Source: Bacteroidales bacterium
Lineage (GTDB): Bacteria; Bacteroidota; Bacteroidia; Bacteroidales; UBA932
NCBI GenBank assembly: GCA_004556005.1
Contig: SFJA01000005.1
Span: 1-41,359, forward strand
Length of the DNA: 41,359 nucleotides
Direction: 5' to 3'
In this document: piece by piece, positions 13,645 to 22,147 of the stretch
How the letters are laid out: every line of letters starts with the position of its first letter
Position numbering within the stretch: the first letter of the stretch is position 1
Program-made: the position numbers and the translations under genes
The notes under the pieces: model-generated
Told to the model about the DNA's origin: nothing
Database searches by the model: none
What the model saw: only the letters and a program-made list of their open reading frames with translations

Positions 13645-16355
13645 TAGCTGCTGCTCTTCTTGAACCTGAGTATGTCTGCGAGGGCCGCCGCATTTGCGGC
13701 AATGCGGAAACTGTATGACTTCCAGGTGCCGACAGGGATCCATGAAACCGCCATATTGAAGCAGTGGAGGTCGTATGTCACGCTCAGTTCCGTTGAAGTT
13801 ATCTTCTTGGCCACAAAATCGTAACCCGAACGCATCGTGACGTTCATCTTCGGGGTGAGCTTGATGTTGCCGTTGGCCGAAACAGTCGCAGTCGGATTCA
13901 TCTTGTGGTCAAGCTTGTTCGTTTCGGTGTTGTACTTGTAGGAGATGCTGCTGCTGTACTGCGCGCTCAAGCTGATTGACCAAGGGACATTAGGATTGGT
14001 ATAATAAACCCAGCCCCCGGGGATGAATTCTCCCGTAACGGGGTGATAGAAAATGCGTTGGTAGTAGTCTGCCGCTCCCTCGGTGCGCCCGTCGTTGCCG
14101 TCGATCGTGCCCTTGCCGGAGATGGAGTAGGACGCGGAAACGGAAAAGTTGGTTATTCGGACGAGTCCCTGGTGGCGCAGGAGTGCCATTGCTCTGATGC
14201 GATTGTTGTTGGGACCTATGGCATACGGGTCCATCGACATACTTCCGCTGATGTTGATTTTGTTAAAGAGGTTGGTGCTTATCGATGCGCTTATCGGCCT
14301 CAGCTTGAGCGAGTCAGCCAGCATGTCGAGGCTGGAGCTGAAGTTCAGCTGGTCAATGAGCTTGACCTTTTTTGTTCCCTTTCCCGTGGTGTCGGCATAG
14401 TCTTTTACCTTGGCTTCAAGATTGTTGCCTATGCTGAAAGAAGCGGTAGCTGACTGTCCCTTGCCGGGAGGGGAATACAGCTGGTTGCTGTAGATGTTGT
14501 AATCGTATGTCTGGACTGTTCCGTTCTTGTCCGTGTAAGTAAGTGTGCGATAACCGTTTGCGTAAGTACCCTTGTCTGGGCTGAGGCTGATTGACACAGA
14601 TGGCGAAATTACGTGTCGTATTGCCTGCAGCTTGCTGGTCGGGTTAAAATTGAAGGTTCCGTATATGCGCGTGCTTGCCGACACGGAAGCCGAGTAGTTC
14701 TGTGTGATTCCGAAGTGGTTGAACATCGCCCCTTTCCTTGCTTCAACCTTGTCGGTTTCCGGGTTGTATTCGTAATCCGTCGATCGGAAGAACCAGTTTT
14801 GCGAATAGCTGACGCTCGGGTTGACGCTTATATACTTCATCAGCTGGAAGTTAGGCAGGCCTATGCTGAAGTTGTGGGCCATACCGTTCGTGAACTTGTC
14901 AAAGAAACTCGGGTCCTTGAGGTTGAACTCACTTGCCTTGAAGTTGATCTTGTTCTGGAGCGTGGTGTTGTAACCGAACGAAATCTTTTCGTAGAATCTC
15001 TCCTTTCCTACCCTGTTCTTGCGTTTGAACGGGTACAGGGTGCTGACGGAGAAAGTTACGTTAGGAAGCTGGAAGGTATATGAAGAGTCTCTGGAGTTCT
15101 GGCTGTGGAGTATGCTCAGATTGAGGTTCATCTTGCCGTTCCAGTTGCGTCCGTATGATATTGAAGAACTTACCTGACTCTGTATGGCTTCGTTGATGGA
15201 GTGTGAGTTGTACTTGGAGTTGGAAGGGCTGGAAAAGTTTACTGATGCGCTGAAACTGGTTCCAGGCCTGGCTTTGGAGTCCTGGCTGTGGCTCCACTTG
15301 ACACCGAAGTTGGAAGAAGTGAAAAATTCGGGCGTGCCCTTTTCGCCAGTCTGATCGTGCGAGTAGTTGATGGAGAAGTTTCCGCTCGCCTTGTAATTGA
15401 TTTTGTATCTGGAGTTTACATCGACGCTCCAGGAACCGAGCGAGTAAACGTCTCCGGTTACGGAAAGGTCGAGATAGTCGCCGAATACGAAATACATACC
15501 GGCGTCCCTGAGGTAGAATCCGCGCGACTGCTCTTCTCCGAACGTTGGCATCAGCAGACCGGTGGCCCTTTCCGGACGTTTAGGAATAAAACCGAAAGGA
15601 AGTCCGACAAAAGGCAGGTGCACGTCTTCCAATACGAGGTGCGCAGGGCCGAATACGGTCTTTTGGGATGGCTTGGTCATTACCTTTGCAAGCTCGAGTT
15701 CAAGCCAGTAGTGAGGATGCTCCGCATCGCAGACCGTGTACCTTCCCTTGGTCATGCTGATCGAGTTGTCCGGCATCATCTTCACGTTCTTTCCGTGGAG
15801 CAGACCGTCATCCTGCTGGGTGTCGAGATTGGTAATGAAGGACTTGCGCGTATTGAAATTGTACTTGACTTCGTGCATCTTGTAGCTCTTGCCACCCTGT
15901 TCCATCACGGGTTCGCCGTTCCAAGTGCCTGACAGTGTGTCATATACGCCTCTTGCATAGACTATGGAACTGTTCATGTCATATTCCATATATTCTGCAG
16001 TCAGCTTCATGTTCTGATATGTGACGGTCACGTCGCCGTAATAGTATATGAGGCGGTGCCCGTTGCTGAATGCTTCGATTATGGAGTCCCTTGCATTGGA
16101 AAAAGCGGGTTGTTCAAGAGAACTCTTGCCAAGAAGCGCAATCGAATCCTGCCTGTGCAGAGAGTCGGCCACGTGCAGCGAATCTCTTCTTGCAAGTTCC
16201 AGAGAATCAGGAATATGGACCTTCTTTTCAGGCCTTGCTCCATACTGCTGCCCACCACGTCTCCTCTGTGCGGAAATATCCGTGCAAAGAAGCAGCGCGA
16301 CAAGCATTGTAAAAGCAAATATGATGTTCCTGGTCTTCAATTCCCAACTTTTCAT
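13632..16355 (-). CDS. lptD: LptD-like LPS-assembly outer-membrane protein
   Basis: A 907-residue protein of the Bacteroidota LptD type, which inserts lipopolysaccharide into the outer leaflet of the outer membrane. After a signal sequence (about residues 1-30, ending in DISAQ) comes a short basic/low-complexity linker. The OstA/LptA-like beta-jellyroll follows: IYYYGDVTVTYQNMKLTAEYMEYDMNSS, then KYNFNTRKSFITNL and MTKGRYTVCDAEHPHYWLE. From LEDVHLPFVGLPFGFIPKRPERATGLLMPTFGE onward lies the conserved entry to a large beta-barrel of alternating strands, finishing at SSSYWDN. Only one Cys pair position (CDAEHPHY) resembles the disulfide region of enteric LptD. The frame opens six codons earlier, but ATG at 16355 follows the promoter best. 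It is transcribed toward rho. Confidence 0.88.
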   Translation of the reverse strand: MKSWELKTRNIIFAFTMLVALLLCTDISAQRRRGGQQYGARPEKKVHIPDSLELARRDSLHVADSLHRQDSIALLGKSSLEQPAFSNARDSIIEAFSNGHRLIYYYGDVTVTYQNMKLTAEYMEYDMNSSIVYARGVYDTLSGTWNGEPVMEQGGKSYKMHEVKYNFNTRKSFITNLDTQQDDGLLHGKNVKMMPDNSISMTKGRYTVCDAEHPHYWLELELAKVMTKPSQKTVFGPAHLVLEDVHLPFVGLPFGFIPKRPERATGLLMPTFGEEQSRGFYLRDAGMYFVFGDYLDLSVTGDVYSLGSWSVDVNSRYKINYKASGNFSINYSHDQTGEKGTPEFFTSSNFGVKWSHSQDSKARPGTSFSASVNFSSPSNSKYNSHSINEAIQSQVSSSISYGRNWNGKMNLNLSILHSQNSRDSSYTFQLPNVTFSVSTLYPFKRKNRVGKERFYEKISFGYNTTLQNKINFKASEFNLKDPSFFDKFTNGMAHNFSIGLPNFQLMKYISVNPSVSYSQNWFFRSTDYEYNPETDKVEARKGAMFNHFGITQNYSASVSASTRIYGTFNFNPTSKLQAIRHVISPSVSISLSPDKGTYANGYRTLTYTDKNGTVQTYDYNIYSNQLYSPPGKGQSATASFSIGNNLEAKVKDYADTTGKGTKKVKLIDQLNFSSSLDMLADSLKLRPISASISTNLFNKINISGSMSMDPYAIGPNNNRIRAMALLRHQGLVRITNFSVSASYSISGKGTIDGNDGRTEGAADYYQRIFYHPVTGEFIPGGWVYYTNPNVPWSISLSAQYSSSISYKYNTETNKLDHKMNPTATVSANGNIKLTPKMNVTMRSGYDFVAKKITSTELSVTYDLHCFNMAVSWIPVGTWKSYSFRIAANAAALADILRFKKSSSYWDN

Positions 16356-16363
16356 TATATTTG
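16356..16363 (+). promoter_or_regulatory. -7 box for the amidase gene
   Basis: TATATTTG on the plus strand, 25 bases before the amidase TTG start. It abuts the lptD start codon (16355) and lies next to the opposing lptD -7 box (16370-16378), so two divergent promoters are packed into about 45 bases. Confidence 0.6.
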
Positions 16364-16369
16364 TAACCT

Positions 16370-16401
16370 GCAAAAGTACTACAAATAATTGAAACGCACA
16401 A
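16370..16401 (-). promoter_or_regulatory. Promoter of lptD
   Basis: On the minus strand, TTG (complement of 16399-16401) followed by 20 bases and then TACTTTTGC (complement of 16370-16378), which fits TAnnTTTGC. Its -33 element lies inside the first codons of the divergent amidase gene. Confidence 0.7.
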
Positions 16402-17546
16402 TCTGCATACTGATATCATTTGCAATCGGCATCTGTGCCGGACTTGCAAACTGCCGGGTTTCTGCTTCTGCCGCCGATGTCGGTCTCAGGACGGTAGTCA
16501 TCGATGCAGGCCACGGCGGTAAGGATCCCGGGGCGGTCAGCCGCGACGGCAAAACCTACGAGAAGGACCTCACCCTGGACATTGCGCTCGAACTTGCCGA
16601 GGCCATCAGGAGCAGCTGTCCCGATGTCAAGGTGGTCCTTACCCGCAGCAAGGACGTCTTTGTCTCTCTCAACGACCGTGCCGTAGCCGCTAACCGCGCC
16701 GGCGCCGACCTTTTCATTTCCATTCATATCAATTCTGCCGAAAACCGCGCTGCAAACGGCTACAGCGTGCACCTGATGGGCCAGTCCTCCCGGAAGGACA
16801 AGGATCTGTACGAATACAACCTCAATGTCTGCAAACGCGAAAACTCGGTGATCAAGCTTGAGGACGACTATACCACCACTTATGAAGGATTTGACCCCGA
16901 CAATCCCGAGTCCGTCATCTTCATGCAGCTGATGCAGAACGCCCATCTTGAGCAGAGTCTTGATTTTGCCGTCCTGGTCGAGGAAAAGATGCAGCACGGT
17001 CCTATAGCCGCAGACAGGGGAGTGTGGCAGAATCCTTTCTATGTACTTTGGAAAACAGCAATGCCTTCGGCTCTCGTTGAACTTGGATTCATATCCAACA
17101 CTGCCGATCTCGCCGTGTTGCGGGACAAGGAAAAGCGTAAAACCATTGCAGGCTGCCTCTGTGATGCATTCATTATATACAAGCAGCATTACGACCGCAC
17201 GCTCGGTGCAGGCTCCGACTCCGCATCTTCAGGCTCTTCCGATTCTTCAAACGGCTCATCCGAAACAGAGAAAGGTTCAACATCGTCTGCGAGCGAATCT
17301 TCTGGCTCATCTGCCTCTGCGGCCGTTGTACCAGGCCCTCTTTACGGAGTCCAGATTTTTGCGGGTGCCAACCTTATTCCCGAAGATTCACCTTTGTTCC
17401 TTGGCTATCCTGTCAGAATCATCAGGACCGGCAAGATATATAAATATGTCATTGCAGCCGGCACTGACAGAAAAAAGCTTGAGGAAGAATTTTCAAAAAT
17501 AAAAATCAAATATCCTGATGCTTTCATTGTAAAGCTGGATAATTGA
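16389..17546 (+). CDS. N-acetylmuramoyl-L-alanine amidase (Amidase_3) with C-terminal SPOR-like domain
   Basis: A 385-residue secreted zinc amidase that cleaves the bond between N-acetylmuramic acid and L-alanine in peptidoglycan, usually at division. A signal peptide (residues 1-28) leads into the catalytic domain. VVIDAGHGGKDPGA supplies Zn ligand His42, Glu58 lies in YEKDLTLDIA, LFISIHINSAEN carries the second His, and PSALVELGFISN carries the catalytic Glu. A Ser/Gly-rich linker (about 276-316) separates this from a C-terminal region (YGVQIFAGANLIPEDSPLFLGYPVR through VKLDN) that resembles a SPOR peptidoglycan-binding domain. The start is a TTG at 16389. No upstream ATG keeps the signal peptide. 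The gene is divergent from lptD, both being envelope genes. Confidence 0.9.
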   Translation: MKRTICILISFAIGICAGLANCRVSASAADVGLRTVVIDAGHGGKDPGAVSRDGKTYEKDLTLDIALELAEAIRSSCPDVKVVLTRSKDVFVSLNDRAVAANRAGADLFISIHINSAENRAANGYSVHLMGQSSRKDKDLYEYNLNVCKRENSVIKLEDDYTTTYEGFDPDNPESVIFMQLMQNAHLEQSLDFAVLVEEKMQHGPIAADRGVWQNPFYVLWKTAMPSALVELGFISNTADLAVLRDKEKRKTIAGCLCDAFIIYKQHYDRTLGAGSDSASSGSSDSSNGSSETEKGSTSSASESSGSSASAAVVPGPLYGVQIFAGANLIPEDSPLFLGYPVRIIRTGKIYKYVIAAGTDRKKLEEEFSKIKIKYPDAFIVKLDN

Positions 17547-17827
17547 CTTCTGACGGCATCTGGAAACGGATAAATCGGCTTTAAAGAAATTTGAATTATT
17601 CCAAATTAGCAATTGCCGACATATTAGGCACTTATACTCTTATGTCTCTCGTAATTGCTTGATAATCAATGTTTCTATTCTTGTTTCTGGACTTGTTCGA
17701 ATGCCTTAATCTATCCTAAATTTTTAGAAAAACAATAGTTTATAAGTTTTTTTATCCAGTTTTTTTTCTCCAATTTTGCACTCGGTTTGAGGGAAGCGAT
17801 TTCCTAACCGTTTAGCTTTGTTTATTT
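17547..17827 (+). other. AT-rich intergenic region upstream of dnaA
   Basis: The longest apparently empty stretch in the window (281 bases). It holds an AATTTG/CAAATT inverted repeat (17588-17593 and 17602-17607), an adjacent GCAATTGC palindrome, and three long T runs between 17718 and 17768. I found no match to the DnaA box TTATCCACA within one mismatch on either strand; the nearest is TTATCCAGT, with two mismatches. It is therefore not a convincing replication origin, although the T-rich part could be an unwinding or promoter-upstream element. No coding frame, tRNA or terminator with T run was recognised. Confidence 0.6.
17813..17820 (+). promoter_or_regulatory. -7 box for dnaA
   Basis: TAGCTTTG fits TAnnTTTG and ends only 7 bases before the dnaA ATG at 17828, so the transcript would begin at or within a few bases of the start codon. 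A TTTG at 17786-17789 lies 23 bases upstream, a little far for a -33 element. Confidence 0.5.
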
Positions 17828-19255
17828 ATGTTGGAAGTTGATAGACATATAGACGTTTGGACCAATTGTCTGCGCATCATCAGGAACATCCTTGATGAAC
17901 AGCCTTTCAATACCTGGTTCGCTCCCATCAAGCCTGTCGCCTTCCAGGACAACACACTTACGGTAGAAGTTCCCTCACATTTTTTCAGAGAGTATCTCGA
18001 GTCCGCATACCTTGACGTCATCAAGATGACCCTCAAGCGTGTCATCGGTTCGGATGCGCGCCTGATCTATAACATCCGTCCGGTACAGTCGCAGCCTGTG
18101 ATGAGCATTCCGGGCGAGCAGAGCGCCACTCCTACCAACAAGGAAATGTTGGTCGAGACCAACCCGGCTGGAAACTCAGTGAGTCCTTTCGTTTATCCCG
18201 GCCTTCACAGAATCAAGGTTGACCCGAGGCTCAATCCTGTCTATAATTTCACCAACCTTGTCGAAGGCGAGTGCAACAAGATGGGAATAACTGCCGGAAA
18301 GAACATATCACTGGCTCCTGGCAAAACCCCGTTCAACCCTCTCTTCGTATTTGGAGGTCCCGGTGTCGGAAAGACGCATCTCATTCAGGCCATAGGAATT
18401 GCGATAAAGGAGAAATTTCCTGACCTTCAGGTAATTTACATTACCGGCAACGAGTTCAAGACCCAGTTTATGGAGGCCGTGTGCGTGCGCAACAACCTTA
18501 CCGATTTTCTTGCATTCTACAACAGAATGGACGTTCTGATTGTGGATGATATACAGGACCTTGTCGGACAGGGCACTCAAAATGCCTTTTTCAAAGTATT
18601 CAACTACTTGCATCAGAACGGCAAGCAGCTGATATTCACCTCGGACAGACCTGCGGTGGAACTGCAGAATTTTGAAGAAAGGCTGCTTTCACGCTTCAAG
18701 TGGGGTCTCTCGGTGCAGCTTTCTTATCCTGACTACCAGACCAGACTCAATATGCTCCGCAGCCGTGCAGCCAGAGAGGGCGTTAGTTTCGATGATGCAT
18801 TTTACGAATTTCTTGCATCAAATATCAGGACCAACTTCAGGGAGCTTGAGGGCGTACTGATTTCGGTAATAGCCTATTCTACCGTCAACCCTGAGCGTGA
18901 TCCTGTCAGCATCGCCTCCGAGCTGATTCAGAAGGTGGTTGGAGAAGAAAAGAAGGAGATAAGCATAGACAAGGTACAGAAGTCGGTTTGCGAGTATTTC
19001 AACATCACAAGGGATGACCTTCTTTCAAAGAGCCGCAAAAGACAGATAGTACAGGCCCGTCAGATTGCAATGTTCCTCAGCCGTCAGCTGGTCAGCAACT
19101 GTTCTCTGTCCACTATAGGAATGGAGATTGGCGGAAAGGACCACTCTACCGTTCTTCACGCCTGCAATACGGTTTCCGACCTGATGCTTACCGACAAGAG
19201 CTTCAAGAAATATGTCAAGGACATAGAACAGATGCTCGTATCTGCAAAAAGCTGA
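17828..19255 (+). CDS. dnaA: Chromosomal replication initiator DnaA
   Basis: A 475-residue AAA+ ATPase that binds DnaA boxes and opens the origin. Domain I is at the N-terminus (VWTNCLRIIRNILDEQPFNTWFAPI), then a variable linker to about residue 115. The AAA+ domain begins at NPVYNFTNLVEGECN, with Walker A FGGPGVGKTHL near 175, Walker B VLIVDDIQDL near 237 and the arginine-bearing LSRFKWGLSVQL. Domain IV binds DNA and contains the signature KDHSTVLHACNTV near 438. The ATG at 17828 gives the family N-terminus. It does not lie beside dnaN or recF in this window, and no DnaA-box cluster is visible next to it, so the origin may be elsewhere. Confidence 0.97.
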   Translation: MLEVDRHIDVWTNCLRIIRNILDEQPFNTWFAPIKPVAFQDNTLTVEVPSHFFREYLESAYLDVIKMTLKRVIGSDARLIYNIRPVQSQPVMSIPGEQSATPTNKEMLVETNPAGNSVSPFVYPGLHRIKVDPRLNPVYNFTNLVEGECNKMGITAGKNISLAPGKTPFNPLFVFGGPGVGKTHLIQAIGIAIKEKFPDLQVIYITGNEFKTQFMEAVCVRNNLTDFLAFYNRMDVLIVDDIQDLVGQGTQNAFFKVFNYLHQNGKQLIFTSDRPAVELQNFEERLLSRFKWGLSVQLSYPDYQTRLNMLRSRAAREGVSFDDAFYEFLASNIRTNFRELEGVLISVIAYSTVNPERDPVSIASELIQKVVGEEKKEISIDKVQKSVCEYFNITRDDLLSKSRKRQIVQARQIAMFLSRQLVSNCSLSTIGMEIGGKDHSTVLHACNTVSDLMLTDKSFKKYVKDIEQMLVSAKS

Positions 19256-19272
19256 GTTCCTTTTGGACATTA

Positions 19273-19371
19273 GCCGATTTATTTCTATTTTAGTGCCGCT
19301 GGTTCAATCGGCGTCCGGCCCTTTTGCGTCATTTCTAACTGATGACTTATCTGCCGTTGCGTGATTGAACC
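19273..19371 (+). other. Mutually exclusive inverted repeats between dnaA and pepD
   Basis: GCCGATT (19273-19279) can pair with AATCGGC (19306-19312). GGTTCAATC (19301-19309) can pair with GATTGAACC (19363-19371). The shared bases 19306-19309 mean the two stems cannot coexist. A small GTCAT/ATGAC hairpin (19328-19332 with 19342-19346) lies inside the second loop. No T run follows either stem. The geometry resembles an attenuator-type switch ahead of pepD at 19401, but function is not established. Confidence 0.35.
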
Positions 19372-19400
19372 GTCAAATAATTGACTAAAACTGATTTGAA

Positions 19401-20846
19401 ATGGATTCTTCCGTTGTACTGAAAATTTTTGAACAGATAACCCGCATCCCGAGAGAATCCGGGCACGAAGATGGCATTCGCGCGTGGTTGACCGAGTGGG
19501 CGGAGTCGCATTCGCTTGAACACAGACAGGATGCTGCCGGCAACCTGCTCATAAGGCGTGAGGCCGCTCCGGGTAAGGAAAACGTACCTGTGCTCGTGCT
19601 GCAATCCCATCTTGATATGGTCTGTGAGAAAAATGCGGGTGTCGAGCACGATTTTGCGCGCGATCCCATACGCTACGAGATACGTGACGGATGGATGGTA
19701 GCTCCAGACACCACGCTTGGAGCCGATGATGGAATCGGAATTGCCGCAAGTCTCGCCCTGCTGGAAGACAATACACCTACAGGTGCCCTGGAATGCCTTT
19801 TTACCGCAAGTGAAGAGACCGGTATGGATGGTGCAATGGGACTGGAACCCGGCTTTTTCGAGGGCAAGACTCTTGTGAATCTTGACTCTGAGGACGAAGG
19901 TCAGCTTTTCGTCGGCTGTGCGGGAGGACTCAACACCAACATACGGTTCAGAGTTTTCCGTAGCGCATTGAAATGCGGATACGAGCCTGTCGGACTGATG
20001 GTCGGCGGCGGACAGGGAGGCCACAGCGGGGACGACATCAACAAGGGCAGGGTAAATACCGTTCAGCAGATGGCACGTTTCCTGTATGCTCATCTTTCTG
20101 AATGTCAGGTACTTTCCATTACCGGAGGCGGAAAGCCCAATGCGATTGCGCGAGAGTGTTCCGCCATTGTGGCAGTTCCGGACATTAAGGCCTTTGCTTC
20201 GGAAGTGGAAAAATTCTCCGCAAGCCTGAAGGAACAGTTTCACAAAACGGACCCTGAAGTGTTCTGCCGCATCCTTGCTCGGGGAGAGTATGACGCTGCA
20301 GCCGCCATCTTGCCAAGGCCTGCTCTGAGCGACAGCTCTGCGCTTGCCGTGGTGCGCTCTCTTTATACCTGCCCTCACGGTATGCAGGCTATGAGTCAGG
20401 ATATTGACGGCCTGGTACAAACTTCGACCAATCTGGCTTCAGTGCGGATGATAGGCAGGGGCGTCGTGGAAGTGGTGACAAGTCAGAGAAGTTCTTCTAC
20501 TGCAGAGCGTCGTGACATTGCTGCCAGGGTTGCTGCCAACTTTGAGTCGGAAGGCGCCGTGACGGCAAAGAAATATGAGTATCCCGGCTGGAATCCAGAC
20601 ATGTCATCGCCTATACTTGCCAGAACCGTGGAAGCCTACAGGCGACTTTTCTCCCAGGAACCGGAGGTCAAGGCCATTCACGCCGGTCTGGAGTGCGGTC
20701 TGTTTGCTGAAAAGATTGGCGGACTGGATATGATTTCCTTCGGACCGACCCTCAGGGGAGTGCACGCTCCGGGTGAAAGGCTGGAACTTGCATCGCTTGA
20801 CAAGTTTGTGGCCCTCCTTTTTGATATAGTTGTAAATTTCAATTGA
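19401..20846 (+). CDS. pepD: Aminoacyl-histidine dipeptidase, M20C family
   Basis: A 481-residue metallopeptidase of the PepD type that hydrolyses dipeptides, classically Xaa-His. Two-zinc motifs of the M20 family are present: LVLQSHLDMVCEKN (first His and Asp), APDTTLGADDGIGIA (bridging Asp), TASEETGMDGAMGL (catalytic Glu-Glu) and VNLDSEDEGQLFVGCAGG. The lid/dimerisation domain contains GGGQGGHSGDDINKGRVNTVQ, which marks the PepD/M20C branch. The C-terminal ligand region is AIHAGLECGLFAEKIGGLDMISFGPTLRGVHAPGERL with the final His. No signal peptide is seen, so it is probably cytoplasmic. The ATG at 19401 gives the standard MDSSVVLKIFEQI start. The rpe ATG follows its stop by 2 bases, suggesting co-transcription. 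Confidence 0.94.
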   Translation: MDSSVVLKIFEQITRIPRESGHEDGIRAWLTEWAESHSLEHRQDAAGNLLIRREAAPGKENVPVLVLQSHLDMVCEKNAGVEHDFARDPIRYEIRDGWMVAPDTTLGADDGIGIAASLALLEDNTPTGALECLFTASEETGMDGAMGLEPGFFEGKTLVNLDSEDEGQLFVGCAGGLNTNIRFRVFRSALKCGYEPVGLMVGGGQGGHSGDDINKGRVNTVQQMARFLYAHLSECQVLSITGGGKPNAIARECSAIVAVPDIKAFASEVEKFSASLKEQFHKTDPEVFCRILARGEYDAAAAILPRPALSDSSALAVVRSLYTCPHGMQAMSQDIDGLVQTSTNLASVRMIGRGVVEVVTSQRSSSTAERRDIAARVAANFESEGAVTAKKYEYPGWNPDMSSPILARTVEAYRRLFSQEPEVKAIHAGLECGLFAEKIGGLDMISFGPTLRGVHAPGERLELASLDKFVALLFDIVVNFN

Positions 20847-20848
20847 TT

Positions 20849-21493
20849 ATGCAGATAGCTCCATCTCTTCTCTCAGCTGACTTCCTTCATTTGGAAAAGG
20901 ATCTAAGGATGTTGAACGAGTCCGCTGACATTTTGCATCTTGACGTTATGGACGGCACCCAGGTGCCCAATATTTCCTTCGGTTTTTCTGTCCTCGATCC
21001 ATTGTCAAAGGTTGTGACCATCCCAATGGATGTCCACCTTATGGTCGTTGAGCCGCAGCGCTGGTTCAAGAAAGTTGCCGATGACGGTGCATCGATGTGC
21101 TCCTTCCATTATGAAGCTGCACTTTCCCACACTGCCGAGTATCTTTCTCAGATACGCAGTCTCGGTATGAAGGCAGGCGTAGCAATCAATCCGGATATAC
21201 CTGTAGAAAGCCTGTTCGAGTTTGTCGATAAAGCAGACTTTATCTTGATTATGAGTGTGTTTGCCGGATTTGGAGGGCAGAAATTCATACCTGCTTCCAT
21301 CGAGCGGGTCAAGGCGCTGAAAGAGCATATTCTCCGTTCATCCTCTAATACTCTTATCGAAATTGATGGAGGAGTGTCGCTTGACAATGCGGCGGTTCTG
21401 AGGGAAGCGGGCGTCGATATTGCCGTAGCCGGAAGCAGCGTTTTCAAGGCAGAGGATCCTGCAGCTATGATTGCTGCTCTCCGTCAAGCCTGA
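20849..21493 (+). CDS. rpe: Ribulose-phosphate 3-epimerase
   Basis: A 214-residue TIM-barrel enzyme that interconverts ribulose-5-phosphate and xylulose-5-phosphate in the pentose phosphate pathway. Motifs are textbook: IAPSLLSADFLHLEKDL at the start, LHLDVMDGTQVPNISFG with the metal-binding His and catalytic Asp, and PMDVHLMVVEP. Later, MSVFAGFGGQKFIP forms the phosphate loop (the usual VNPGFGGQ reads VFAGFGGQ here), with IEIDGGVSLDNAA and AVAGSSVF near the end. The frame extends two codons to a TTG at 20843, but the ATG at 20849 gives the family start. Its 3' end overlaps the convergent birA by 29 bases. Confidence 0.95.
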   Translation: MQIAPSLLSADFLHLEKDLRMLNESADILHLDVMDGTQVPNISFGFSVLDPLSKVVTIPMDVHLMVVEPQRWFKKVADDGASMCSFHYEAALSHTAEYLSQIRSLGMKAGVAINPDIPVESLFEFVDKADFILIMSVFAGFGGQKFIPASIERVKALKEHILRSSSNTLIEIDGGVSLDNAAVLREAGVDIAVAGSSVFKAEDPAAMIAALRQA

Positions 21494-22103
21494 ACATATA
21501 TTTTCCAAATTCTTCTTGCAGAGCAGTTCTGCCGTCGGGCGACCCCAGCTGGTTGTATCGGCGGCGGATTGTTTTTGAGAGTATTTCGAGTTCCTTCCTG
21601 ATATCGTATTGCTCTCCGGTCAATTCAGTAAGGCTTACCGGATTGGGAAGCTCTGCCGGCCAGCCGGTTTCATTGATGTTGAGACCTATACCTATGATGC
21701 TTTCCTTTATCCTGCTGCCTTCCAGCCGGTTCTCTATCAGCATCCCGCAGATTTTCCTGCCGTCCACCCATATGTCGTTCGGCCACTTGATGCCTGCCGA
21801 GATTCCCTTTTCCTCAAGATAGCTTCTGATCGAAAGTGATGCGACGCAGGTAAGGAGCAGGGCGTCTGATGCCTCCAGGTACATAGGACCGCTCTCCGGG
21901 AATCTGAGAAGCAGGGAAAAAGTAAGGTTCTTTCCCGGACTCGCATACCAGGTGTGTGAACCCTGTCCGCGGCCTGCCGTCTGTTCCACCGTGGCAATTA
22001 CTGACAAATTGTCAAGCCTGTCCAACTGCCTTCTGAGCTCTGCATTTGTGGAATCTGTGCTTTCAAGCCATATTAGCTCTGTCTTTTTTTTAAATGGTGT
22101 CAT
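21465..22103 (-). CDS. birA: Biotin--[acetyl-CoA-carboxylase] ligase
   Basis: A 212-residue cytoplasmic ligase that activates biotin with ATP and attaches it to the carrier lysine of biotin enzymes. It shows WLESTDSTNAELRR, the biotin/AMP loop AGRGQGSHTWYASPGKNLTFSLLL (Gly-Arg-Gly core), and KWPNDIWVDGRKICGMLIEN with the Lys that contacts the adenylate. IIGIGLNINETGWP follows. It lacks the N-terminal helix-turn-helix of E. coli BirA, so it is a ligase only and not a repressor. The C-terminal SH3-like domain is short or missing, and the protein ends soon after KYMFRLDGE. It overlaps rpe tail to tail by 29 bases and is divergent from ftsH. Confidence 0.92.
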   Translation of the reverse strand: MTPFKKKTELIWLESTDSTNAELRRQLDRLDNLSVIATVEQTAGRGQGSHTWYASPGKNLTFSLLLRFPESGPMYLEASDALLLTCVASLSIRSYLEEKGISAGIKWPNDIWVDGRKICGMLIENRLEGSRIKESIIGIGLNINETGWPAELPNPVSLTELTGEQYDIRKELEILSKTIRRRYNQLGSPDGRTALQEEFGKYMFRLDGEQQS

Positions 22104-22111
22104 TTTTGTTG

Positions 22112-22119
22112 TATATTTG
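22112..22119 (+). promoter_or_regulatory. -7 box for the ftsH-cdsA-psd operon
   Basis: TATATTTG on the plus strand, ending 28 bases before the ftsH ATG at 22148. No TTG element is evident at the -33 position, which is a run of T. Confidence 0.65.
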
Positions 22120-22147
22120 TCCGCTAAATTAATACTTTTTAACCGTA

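Noticed and set aside
17547..17827. Replication origin next to dnaA
   Set aside because: No DnaA-box cluster was seen on either strand, so only an AT-rich spacer is reported.
19347..20420. Minus-strand frame of 357 codons opposite pepD
   Set aside because: Antisense to the M20 metal-binding core; no plausible fold or start signal.
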